From the NCBI GenBank assembly GCA_009777715.1, contig WRLH01000008.1:54099-118098 (forward strand): a stretch of 64,000 bases of DNA, in the 5' to 3' direction. A program made the position numbers and the translations under genes. Shown in pieces: positions 25,644 to 33,704 of this stretch (position 1 is its first letter; each line of letters begins with the position of its first letter). Under the pieces are notes generated by a model. That model saw nothing but the letters and a program-made list of their open reading frames with translations. It was not told where the DNA came from and made no database searches. Source of the stretch: Lachnospiraceae bacterium (GTDB taxonomy: Bacteria; Bacillota; Clostridia; Lachnospirales; Lachnospiraceae).

Positions 25644-27052
25644 TTTGACCCCCTTTGCGAAAAAACAACGCCAAAGGTCTTAAACAAAATCTTTACATCA
25701 AGGCTTAATGACCAATTATCAATATAATCCAAGTCGTATTTTACGACATCATCAAATTCTTCCACTTCACTGCGCCCGCTTATCTGCCACAGCCCAGTCA
25801 GGCCCGGAGTCATGCTAATGCGGCGGCGGTAATAATAATTGTATTTCTCAAATTCATCTTCGGTTGGCGGCCTTGTCCCCACCAAGCTCATGTCACCCTT
25901 GACAATATTAAAAAACTGCGGCAATTCATCAATCGAGGTTTTGCGGATAAACTTGCCCACCTTGGTAATGCGGGGGTCATCTTCTATTTTAAACATCAGT
26001 CCTTTCATTTCATTTTGGGCCTCAAGTTCTTTTTTCCGCGCTTCGGCATCGCGGTACATGGAACGGAATTTGTAAATCTTAAAGCGGCGGCCATTTCTTC
26101 CGATCCGGGTCTGGGAAAAAAAGATTGGCCCTGATGACTCAAACTTAATAAACAGGGCAACAAATGGGAAAAAGAAAATGGTAATGATTATCCCGGCCAA
26201 GCCGCCGATTATGTCAATCAATCGCTTAACCATCAGGCGTTTTGGGCTTTTAACGACTTGCGTACAAGTTACAACCGTAAATTGGCCAAATTCCTCAATC
26301 TTATTAAAGTCCGCCCCTTTATTGGCAAATGCCAAATTATAATGGCAGTTAACGCCCATTAAAGCAAAACCTTGGATTAAGTCCTTGATTTGGGTCTGGG
26401 TCACGTCAGCAGCGTTAATAAATACTTCATCTACAACGGCCTGGGTCGTCAAATCAAGCAGGTTGTCCGGCCCGGCGATAACCGGGATGCCGTCGATAAA
26501 TTGACCGGACTGGTCAATATCAAGACAGGCTAAGGCTGTGATCTGATAGTTGGCATCCAATGAAGCCTTAAGCTGTTTAACTGTCATCTCAAGGTCACTT
26601 TGCCTTGCAATGGCGATTATCTTTGTCACGGTTTTGTCAGAGGAATAGTAAAGCCGTAAAATCCGCTTAATGGCCATGTGGAGCAAAAATGTGGCCGTGA
26701 AATTTAGGATCGCAAAATAAGTTAAGATCAGCCGCGAAAAAGTATCAGCCCATTTCATAAAAGTCATGATACTAATAATAATCAGCAGCATAAAGGCCAT
26801 ATACTTAAAAATCGCCACGGCCTCGCGTTTCCAATTCCGCTTGATAAAATCATGGTTCCAGTCAAGGATAAAATTGTAGACCGTGCAAAAAACCAGGAAT
26901 AACAAGCCGACCTGAAAATGAATCGACTGGTAGCCCATATCGCTAAAATTGGGGTGGCGCAAAGATGTGGCCAGCAAAAACATTAACCAGATACATAATA
27001 GGTCAATTACCCACAAGCCATATACTTCGATGATTTTATTCCGTCTGCTCAT
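25640..27052 (-). CDS. Initiating polyprenyl-phosphate sugar-phosphate transferase (WbaP-like)
   Basis: A polyisoprenyl-phosphate hexose-1-phosphate transferase that starts repeat-unit synthesis by moving sugar-1-phosphate from UDP-sugar to undecaprenyl phosphate. Five N-terminal helices come first, then a CoA-binding-like domain (about residues 140-250), then the catalytic domain: 'VKRLIDIIGGL', 'RIGRNGRRFKIYKFRSMYRDA', 'TSIDELPQFFNIVKGDMSLVG', 'TRPPTEDE', and 'MTPGLTGLWQISGRS'. It is a full-length family member (about 470 aa). ATG 27052 is preferred over the in-frame start at 27085. It overlaps the upstream DUF6056 gene. Confidence 0.93.
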   Translation of the reverse strand: MSRRNKIIEVYGLWVIDLLCIWLMFLLATSLRHPNFSDMGYQSIHFQVGLLFLVFCTVYNFILDWNHDFIKRNWKREAVAIFKYMAFMLLIIISIMTFMKWADTFSRLILTYFAILNFTATFLLHMAIKRILRLYYSSDKTVTKIIAIARQSDLEMTVKQLKASLDANYQITALACLDIDQSGQFIDGIPVIAGPDNLLDLTTQAVVDEVFINAADVTQTQIKDLIQGFALMGVNCHYNLAFANKGADFNKIEEFGQFTVVTCTQVVKSPKRLMVKRLIDIIGGLAGIIITIFFFPFVALFIKFESSGPIFFSQTRIGRNGRRFKIYKFRSMYRDAEARKKELEAQNEMKGLMFKIEDDPRITKVGKFIRKTSIDELPQFFNIVKGDMSLVGTRPPTEDEFEKYNYYYRRRISMTPGLTGLWQISGRSEVEEFDDVVKYDLDYIDNWSLSLDVKILFKTFGVVFSQRGSK

Positions 27053-28592
27053 ATAGTTGGTTCCACTCTTCCCTATCAATCGCAATCACGCTGTCTTTCC
27101 CATAAAAACTTGCTGTTATTTGATTTGTCGGATGGTCTTTATCTATTCCAACGACACTATTTGCCAAAGGCCGGTAATCTTCAAATATTCCCGGCAAAAC
27201 CGCATTACTAATACCATCGTCAAGCAAAATCCGCGTTTGGATATCCTTTAATCTCTTGTATTCGGCGGCCCGCCCGGTTTTTATCAAGCTATAGCTTTGG
27301 TACATGACTGAATCAAAAACATTGCGGTAATTAAAAACCGTTATCACTAAGCACAAACCCATTACAAATATGATGGCTTTCTTATTAGCTAATTGGGGAG
27401 AGCCTGTTTTTCCGTGCTTTTCCGCCAAATAGCGTTTAAGATAACCCATAAAATAAAGCCAATTAGCAATAATAAATAATAATAGGCATTGATAGTAAAT
27501 ATTGCCTACGCCTTGGGAAACCCACGACCCGGAATAGATTTCCGGGGCATACACCGAAGCATAAAGCAAAAAACTTAACAGCAAAAAAATACCGGGATAA
27601 GGATATTTTTGGCATGGCTTTTCTTTGTTTAGCTGGACGCACGTAATTATCAATAAAATAAATAACAAGCCAGCGATTACTAATGGCCTTTCGCCAAGAA
27701 GCCTAAACCCTTGGCTTATTGCCATAAGAATTGACTCTCCGACTGCCATGGCCGCTCTTTTAAAGCTTAGGCCAAAGTCCTCACCGCCACGCACCTTGTT
27801 CCCTGGGGCTAGCATACTGATCGTAAGGCCCGCCAGAAACAAAAAAAGCGGGACCAGCAAAAAGAAAGAATCCTTCCATCTCCTTGCCAAAAGCAGGTAA
27901 GCAATCGCTAATACGGCAAGCAAAAAAGCAAGCAAAGCGGGCTGGTAACTTGAACCGCCCAAAAAAGCCAATATCAAAGCAATACCCAAAAAATAATTAA
28001 GCTTCGGTTTTTGGACATAGCTCATTAATAAGTATAACAGAAAAATCATCATCAAGAAAGGTAATTGATAATGAATTATCCCATTAAACCAAAAAAGGGC
28101 CGATTGAACGCCGGGAATAAACTGCATATTTAATAATAAGAAACTGAAATTAACGAAAAGAAAACTATCTTTATCAAACTCTGCCATTTTTACCAAAAAG
28201 AAGTGCATGACAAAAGTCACCGCCACAACCCATAAGATGATGATGAGGGGCGTGACGAGGACATAAGCTTTTTCATGGAATACTTCCGGCTGGAGGGTAA
28301 ATAAAAAAATCGAAGACCACGTTCCCTGCCAGCCTTCATAAACTTCGCTAATTTTTTGGAATGAGGCTTTAAAGACCTCGGCTAATGAACCAGTCTTAAT
28401 GAATGCTTGCCTTGTTAATGTCCCGAAAGAAAAATCATCACCACTGGCGCGATTAAAAACTGAAAGCAAAAGCAGCGGCACTAGGCTTGCGCAAAAAAAA
28501 GCGGCCGCGATGATTCCCATTATTTTAAGGTATTTATTTTCTTTTTCCTTAATTATATCCAATCTGCCACCAATAAACCTCTTTGCCATCAT
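27036..28592 (-). CDS. DUF6056-type polytopic membrane protein
   Basis: The fourth DUF6056 protein in the window (518 aa). Motifs: ASGDDFSFGTL (Asp52-Asp53) in the first outer loop, 'YEGWQGTWSSIFLFTLQPEVF', 'LFWFNGIIHYQLPFLMM', 'GGSSYQPALLA', then helices to a C-terminal soluble region of about 80 residues. It resembles the protein at 3573-5105 more than the other two. The start at 28592 overlaps the polymerase gene by 44 bp; TTG 28562 with GGTGG upstream would shorten that. It is encoded between the polymerase and the initiating transferase. A GT-C-like role is inferred. Confidence 0.8.
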   Translation of the reverse strand: MMAKRFIGGRLDIIKEKENKYLKIMGIIAAAFFCASLVPLLLLSVFNRASGDDFSFGTLTRQAFIKTGSLAEVFKASFQKISEVYEGWQGTWSSIFLFTLQPEVFHEKAYVLVTPLIIILWVVAVTFVMHFFLVKMAEFDKDSFLFVNFSFLLLNMQFIPGVQSALFWFNGIIHYQLPFLMMIFLLYLLMSYVQKPKLNYFLGIALILAFLGGSSYQPALLAFLLAVLAIAYLLLARRWKDSFFLLVPLFLFLAGLTISMLAPGNKVRGGEDFGLSFKRAAMAVGESILMAISQGFRLLGERPLVIAGLLFILLIITCVQLNKEKPCQKYPYPGIFLLLSFLLYASVYAPEIYSGSWVSQGVGNIYYQCLLLFIIANWLYFMGYLKRYLAEKHGKTGSPQLANKKAIIFVMGLCLVITVFNYRNVFDSVMYQSYSLIKTGRAAEYKRLKDIQTRILLDDGISNAVLPGIFEDYRPLANSVVGIDKDHPTNQITASFYGKDSVIAIDREEWNQLYEQTE

Positions 28593-29730
28593 CTTTAATC
28601 AGCATTTTCCCCCAATATGCGCCGAAGATAAAGAGCAGAAAATTCCGCCCTAAATATAATGAAATAAACTGCGGTTCAACAATTGTATAAATCGCTATGA
28701 CCACAATCAGCAAAAGGGCCATCACATCTTTTTGCCTCCGGCATTCATTTAATAATAGCAGAAAAAGCCCAATAAATAAAGTGCCGGGGACTATCCCGAA
28801 CCAGTAAAAGAAGCGGACCCAGCCCATGTCAAAAGAGCGGACGTATTCGGCATTAGACGCAAATAAGGTAAAATCCTTTAATGCCGCGCTGATACTTGGC
28901 CGATCCCAATAAAGGGCTATTATTCTTGATGACAAAGCTTGGTCCAGTCTTTCAAGTAGTGAGCCAGGAGTCCAAAGCATAAGGCTGTCAGCATAATAGG
29001 CCGCCAAGACTGAAAGCCCGATACATAACAAGAAAACACCCATCGCAGCATAATAAACCCAATCTGTCTTGGCCAGCTTGGGAGCAAGGGTAAAAACCAT
29101 TGCCAGCAATATCGCCACGGTTGTGACGAAAAAGCCTGTCCGGGAATCCGTAAAAATAAATAAAACAATATTTGCGCCCAAAATCACGCTTAAAATCGAC
29201 ATTTTCAGTTTTTCTTGATAGCAGTAGAAAAATAAAAGCAGCACCGCCAACACCATGCAATAAAATGTATTCGGATGCCCGATTCCGAAATGATACCGTG
29301 TTTCAATTACATCACGGTAGACAGTTGTTAATTTTAGGTCACGCCCAATCCCAATAACTGATAAAGCAATGATTGATAAAAACCCGGAAAGAGTCAGCCA
29401 GAACGTGTATTTCATCGCCACGCGGATCTTGATATCACGCATTGCGGCAACAAAAACCACCGCCCGCAAAGCGACATTTTGCCCCGTGATACGGTACATA
29501 ATAAACGTAAAAAGTAAAAAGCTAAATAGCACCAGCCATTCTTTTTTTGCATATTTGGTAAAGCAGACTTTTATGGCAAATAAAAGAAAGGTCACGCGGA
29601 AAATCTGCCCTTCATTAAGAGGGGGCAGGGCCGAGCGGTCGATTATTACGACCAAGAGCTCAATTGTTAAGCCAAGATAAAATAAATAAAGCGGTATTTT
29701 ATCGGCGTTTTTTTTAAGCCATGCGATCAT
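28549..29730 (-). CDS. Wzy-like polysaccharide polymerase
   Basis: A membrane protein of 393 aa with about ten helices and the outline of an O-antigen polymerase/ligase: 'FGIGHPNTFYCMVLAVLLLF' followed by 'NIVLFIFTDSRTGFFVTTVAIL' and a large outer loop before 'VRFFYWFGIVPGTLFIGLFLL'. Wzy joins flipped repeat units at the outer face. Sequence identity is usually low, so this rests on topology, the 'DSRTG' motif and location. It overlaps the next GT11-like gene by 17 bp. A second Wzy-like protein lies at 40560-42128. Confidence 0.75.
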   Translation of the reverse strand: MIAWLKKNADKIPLYLFYLGLTIELLVVIIDRSALPPLNEGQIFRVTFLLFAIKVCFTKYAKKEWLVLFSFLLFTFIMYRITGQNVALRAVVFVAAMRDIKIRVAMKYTFWLTLSGFLSIIALSVIGIGRDLKLTTVYRDVIETRYHFGIGHPNTFYCMVLAVLLLFFYCYQEKLKMSILSVILGANIVLFIFTDSRTGFFVTTVAILLAMVFTLAPKLAKTDWVYYAAMGVFLLCIGLSVLAAYYADSLMLWTPGSLLERLDQALSSRIIALYWDRPSISAALKDFTLFASNAEYVRSFDMGWVRFFYWFGIVPGTLFIGLFLLLLNECRRQKDVMALLLIVVIAIYTIVEPQFISLYLGRNFLLFIFGAYWGKMLIKDDGKEVYWWQIGYN

Positions 29731-30763
29731 GTTTCCCCATTCCTATCCCTGTCCGGCGGCAAATACTGCTGTAAATGCGAAACAGCCAAAACTGCCCATG
29801 AATTAAATGAGCCTTTATTTTTTTTGCCATTAATGAAACCCCGCTTGGGTATTGATTGATTTTCTGGTATAGAGGGCTGGTTTTCTTGTATTCTGCCAAC
29901 TCCCTCCGGCATTCAGCGGCGGTAAAAATCCGCCCTTTTCTATCCATATAATGAAAATCGCGGTAAATATTTTGCTCACCGCACCAATATCCATCAGAAA
30001 CGTTATGCCGCCCCCAATATTTTGGCGCAAGGATATACTTGACTTTTTCATTTAAAAATGCCGGAATGCAAGCAAATGAGGAATTGGACAGCAATAAGTA
30101 ATGGGCATTTTTGATGATGGCAAAGTCCTTGGCAATATCAAAATGATAAGCTTTAATCTCCGGCAGAATTTTCGCTGCGGCGGCTACGTCATCAGTAATA
30201 ACCATAAATTCCATGTCCGGCCGGATAAGGCGCATCTGCTTCATGCCTTTTAGCCAGTACCTGCGCCTTAAGGTAAATTCGGCATGGCCAAAATACTCAC
30301 CGCCGCGCATATTGATAATACATAAGTTTTCGCGGCTGTATTCATAAGTTTCAAATTCGGCTTTCACTTTCAGCCATGATTTCATCTCTTGGTAATATTT
30401 TCCAAAATAGCTTTCGTCCTGCATATTGCCATAAATCAAAGTATTGTCAGCAATGACGGACAGGCGTTCATCAACACCGCTAATATAACAGCCGTGCTTT
30501 AGGTCATGGAATGAGCCTAGATATAAGCGGCTGTCTTTTTCATCAAGGCGGGTAAAGCCCTTTTTTTCTTCATGGCTAATATCATGCCCCAAATCAATAT
30601 CCATAAAATACATACCCCGGTCATTGTGGATATTAACCGCAAATCTTTCTTGCCCGGCCGTACCAAATAAAACCCCTTTATCAGCTGCAATCGCCCTTGC
30701 GCTTAGATAGCAAAATAGCTGGTTTCCCAGCCCTTGGCCTTTTAGAAACTCTGTCCCAATCAT
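29714..30763 (-). CDS. GT11-like glycosyltransferase
   Basis: A 349-aa protein with a GT11-like layout: 'GQGLGNQLFCYLSARAIA' at the N-terminus, 'CIINMRGGEYFG' in the HxRxxD position (the His-Arg pair is changed to Met-Arg-Gly-Gly), 'EFMVITDD' and 'HYLLLSNSSFACIPAFLN' near the C-terminal donor site. It is clearly related to the fucosyltransferase superfamily but divergent, so donor and acceptor are open. It sits in a tight group: the stop of the ABC transporter gene and this ATG share one base, and the next gene overlaps by 17 bp. Confidence 0.7.
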   Translation of the reverse strand: MIGTEFLKGQGLGNQLFCYLSARAIAADKGVLFGTAGQERFAVNIHNDRGMYFMDIDLGHDISHEEKKGFTRLDEKDSRLYLGSFHDLKHGCYISGVDERLSVIADNTLIYGNMQDESYFGKYYQEMKSWLKVKAEFETYEYSRENLCIINMRGGEYFGHAEFTLRRRYWLKGMKQMRLIRPDMEFMVITDDVAAAAKILPEIKAYHFDIAKDFAIIKNAHYLLLSNSSFACIPAFLNEKVKYILAPKYWGRHNVSDGYWCGEQNIYRDFHYMDRKGRIFTAAECRRELAEYKKTSPLYQKINQYPSGVSLMAKKIKAHLIHGQFWLFRIYSSICRRTGIGMGKHDRMA

Positions 30764-32520
30764 TAAATTTCTGTTTCCTCTAATTTCCCGTTGATGACCT
30801 TATAAACTGTATCGCATTTCGCAATTGTATTAAGGCGGTGGGCAATAATAATCATTGTTTTCCGGCCATAAAAATTATTAATTGCGTCCATGACTGCCTG
30901 TTCCGTTTCATTATCAAGGGCTGACGTTGCTTCATCAAAAACAAGGATTTCCGGGTTGTGGTATAAAGCCCTTGCGATCCCAATCCGCTGCCTTTGCCCG
31001 CCGGAAAGCCGGACACCGCGCTCGCCGATATAAGTATTAATGCCGTCCGGCAATTCTCTGACATGACTGTCTAACTGCGCTTCCCTTAATACTTCCCATA
31101 TCCGCTCATCATCAATTTGCTTTTCGTCAATCCCAAAGGCAATATTGGCACGGATTGACTCATCGACCAAATAAATTTCCTGCGGGATATAACCAATTTG
31201 AGCCAGCCACGATTCATAATTTTCATAAATATCCCGGCCGTCACAAGTGATTTTCCCCGACTGGGCATGAAGCAGGCCAAGCAGGATATCAACAATCGTT
31301 GATTTCCCTGCCCCTGACGTCCCGATTATCCCGACTGATTTTCCTTTCGCAACGCACATGGAAGCGTCATCAAAGATTTTTTTGTCCGTGCCGGGGTAAG
31401 CATAGGTGATTCCATTAAGCTTTATTTCATTAGCAAGGCTAAGCTTTTTCGTTAAGGCTTTTTGCTTCTGCTCTTTTAAATCGGCATCGGTTTTCATGCC
31501 CTCTTGCATATTTTCATGAACATATTCAAACGCGGGCTGGTTAAAGGCAATCTCGGAAAAATAGGTATTCATGCGGGTAAAGCTAGGCAGCATCCGAAGC
31601 GCAACCACGCCGAAAGCAACCAGCGTCGCCGTCATGTCATCAAGGGAACTGCCGCCCAGCATAAAGAGTAAAATAAAGCTGAAAACCCCGGCAATAAAAA
31701 CCGTTTCGACCAGCAAGCGCGGAGTATTGTTAAAAAAGGTGTATGACCGGGTGGTCTGGGCGGCGATATATCCGGTGTCCCGGTATTTGCCGACAAAAAA
31801 GGCTTCGCGGTTAAGGACTTTGATATCCTTTAAGCCATAAACCGTATAATGCCGCCACCGTGATGTCTGGGCTTCGATTTCATGATTGCGCTTGCCGATC
31901 CGGTTTATGACCGGGCGAAGCACTTTCAAGAAAAAAAGCGTCACCCCGCCAAACAACATCATGATAAACAAGGTAAACTGCCAATTGGACGCAAGCATAA
32001 AAATAAAAAGCAGGACGGCAACACAAGCTTCTGTTGCCAGCTGCAAGACAGCTAAAATCAAGGCAAAACATTTCGGCACGTCAACCCCGACTAAGCGGAA
32101 TACTGTTGGTATATCCGTGCCGAGATAGTTTTCATAGGGGCGGTTCAGAAATTCGCGTAAAATGCGGCTTGTCAGCTTAATTTTGCTAAAATTGATAAAA
32201 GAAGATTGGTAATAAGCCAAAAGCAAAGCAAAAAGGTTTTTGACAATATATATCGTAATAATGCTAACCAGCAGGATAACTACTAATTGATTAAAGCTTT
32301 TGATGCCAAGAAAATTGTAAAGGCCAAACAAGAGGGCATTATTTTCGATGATTGCCATAATGCTGTCGGGATTCATGATAATCGTAATCACTGGAATCAA
32401 AGCCCCTACGCCTAAGGTTTCCAAAAGACCGCCGATGAAAATCATGATTCCCAGCACAGCGAATTGTTTTTTTTGCTTTTTATCCAAAATGAAGTTTATA
32501 TTTTTGATCAGGCTTAGCAT
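30763..32520 (-). CDS. ABC exporter half-transporter (PglK/MsbA-like flippase)
   Basis: A 585-aa fused permease-ATPase. Six N-terminal helices (about residues 15-310) precede the nucleotide-binding domain: Walker A GTSGAGKST, Q-loop 'IGYIPQEIYLVDESI', signature LSGGQRQRIGIARALY, Walker B ILVFDEATSALD, and switch 'IIAHRLNTI'. Proteins like PglK flip lipid-linked oligosaccharides with ATP hydrolysis, the likely job here given the surrounding glycosyltransferases. A drug or peptide exporter cannot be excluded. It is the second gene of the operon, seven bases after the GT17-like gene. Confidence 0.88.
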   Translation of the reverse strand: MLSLIKNINFILDKKQKKQFAVLGIMIFIGGLLETLGVGALIPVITIIMNPDSIMAIIENNALLFGLYNFLGIKSFNQLVVILLVSIITIYIVKNLFALLLAYYQSSFINFSKIKLTSRILREFLNRPYENYLGTDIPTVFRLVGVDVPKCFALILAVLQLATEACVAVLLFIFMLASNWQFTLFIMMLFGGVTLFFLKVLRPVINRIGKRNHEIEAQTSRWRHYTVYGLKDIKVLNREAFFVGKYRDTGYIAAQTTRSYTFFNNTPRLLVETVFIAGVFSFILLFMLGGSSLDDMTATLVAFGVVALRMLPSFTRMNTYFSEIAFNQPAFEYVHENMQEGMKTDADLKEQKQKALTKKLSLANEIKLNGITYAYPGTDKKIFDDASMCVAKGKSVGIIGTSGAGKSTIVDILLGLLHAQSGKITCDGRDIYENYESWLAQIGYIPQEIYLVDESIRANIAFGIDEKQIDDERIWEVLREAQLDSHVRELPDGINTYIGERGVRLSGGQRQRIGIARALYHNPEILVFDEATSALDNETEQAVMDAINNFYGRKTMIIIAHRLNTIAKCDTVYKVINGKLEETEI

Positions 32521-32526
32521 AGTTCC

Positions 32527-33489
32527 TCATACTTTATCGCGGCGTATTTTTCCTGTCTTGATGAAGCGTTTAATTCTCATATATAACTTGCGGAAAAAAC
32601 GAAAGATTAGCATTGTTATTTTCGTAAAACAGGTCCGGGCTTGAGTTATTTCTGGCATGATAAGATGTTCATATTCATCTCTATTATCCCGTAAATATTG
32701 GGGAAAACTATCATCAATCGGAACACGGGCAAATTCGGCTTCACTGCCTAAAAAATCTTTCCCAAGAACTGTTTTTGCCGCAACTTCTTTTAGCGTATGG
32801 CTTTCATTATATTCTTGATGGGCAGCGGCTTTTATTTTGTCAACGACACGCTTCGAGATATCCTTTTCGCCGTTTCCGCCCATATATGAAAAGTGCCAGC
32901 CCCCATCATCAATCCGGACGCTTTGCGGTGAAGATACATCAGCTTCACGGATATAAACAATTCCATTCTCCGGAATATTTTTCGTTGAAAAAACTTTGGT
33001 TCCTAACCATTTACGGCTAGAAACGCCCGCAAATTCACCTGTGATCGATAATAGTTTTTCGGTAATTTCTTCCCTATTTAGATATCCATGAAACATTCGC
33101 TGGGCTAGGTGATAAACCTTATCCACATCAAAATCAGCAATGATTTTCTGTAAAACAAGCGGGTTAGGAATTTCGTCAACATCACTAAAAATAATTATGT
33201 CTTCTTCCTTGGCCTCACTTAGGCCCTTGATTAAATGGTTCTTTTGGTAACGGTCACGCTCATGAGGGTTAAGAAAAGGCGGTGAATCATCCACGATGAC
33301 ATATTCTATTTTATCCAAAAATTCCGCAAACATTTTGCGGTTTTTATAAAAGTTTAGTTCTTTTTCTTGGCCCGAAAATGTATGTGTTGATTCTGCAATA
33401 ACAAAACGATCGACCAGCGGATTCATAATATTCAGCCGGAGCTTTAAGATATCTAATTCATTAAAAAATGCAAAAACATCATAAACCAT
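32527..33489 (-). CDS. GT17-family glycosyltransferase
   Basis: A 320-aa protein of family GT17, named after the eukaryotic beta-1,4-N-acetylglucosaminyltransferase III. Motifs: 'YDVFAFFNELDILKLRLNIM', 'FVIAESTHTFSGQEKEL', 'NHLIKGLSEAKEEDIIIFSDVDEIPNP' (shown by its DVDE metal site) and 'GGWHFSYMGG'. It has no membrane helix. It is the first gene of the large operon: a TTGACG-17-TAAGAT promoter and a GAGGA site immediately precede it. The bacterial function of GT17 is poorly known; N-acetylglucosamine branching is only a suggestion. Confidence 0.87.
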   Translation of the reverse strand: MVYDVFAFFNELDILKLRLNIMNPLVDRFVIAESTHTFSGQEKELNFYKNRKMFAEFLDKIEYVIVDDSPPFLNPHERDRYQKNHLIKGLSEAKEEDIIIFSDVDEIPNPLVLQKIIADFDVDKVYHLAQRMFHGYLNREEITEKLLSITGEFAGVSSRKWLGTKVFSTKNIPENGIVYIREADVSSPQSVRIDDGGWHFSYMGGNGEKDISKRVVDKIKAAAHQEYNESHTLKEVAAKTVLGKDFLGSEAEFARVPIDDSFPQYLRDNRDEYEHLIMPEITQARTCFTKITMLIFRFFRKLYMRIKRFIKTGKIRRDKV

Positions 33490-33516
33490 TGGTTTTCCTC
33501 GTTTATTTATACATCT

Positions 33517-33545
33517 ATCTTACCCCATAAATCTGCTTGCGTCAA
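33517..33545 (-). promoter_or_regulatory. Promoter of the 13-gene capsule operon
   Basis: TTGACG (33545-33540), a 17-bp spacer and TAAGAT (33522-33517) on the minus strand, followed by a leader with GAGGA before ATG 33489. Genes from 33489 down to 17384 run in one direction with small gaps or overlaps. Confidence 0.75.
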
Positions 33546-33582
33546 ATAAAATAAGAATCATGCCGGACGCTTGTCAACCCTA

Positions 33583-33648
33583 AACTAGTTTCAAACGTAT
33601 AATTTCTGAGATTTTCAATTTGCCTGAAATAATAAAAACTGTTATACT
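33583..33648 (+). promoter_or_regulatory. Promoter with a conserved upstream element (copy 2)
   Basis: TTGCCT (33620-33625), 17 bp and TATACT (33643-33648) with an extended TG. The block 33583-33619 nearly repeats, in opposite orientation, the sequence upstream of the promoter at 14936-14964. It drives the GtrII-type gene at 33705. Confidence 0.7.
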
Positions 33649-33704
33649 GTTCATGATGAATAAGGAAGGAGCGACTTGCCAAAGCTTTTTCGGTGAGGAG
33701 TGTT

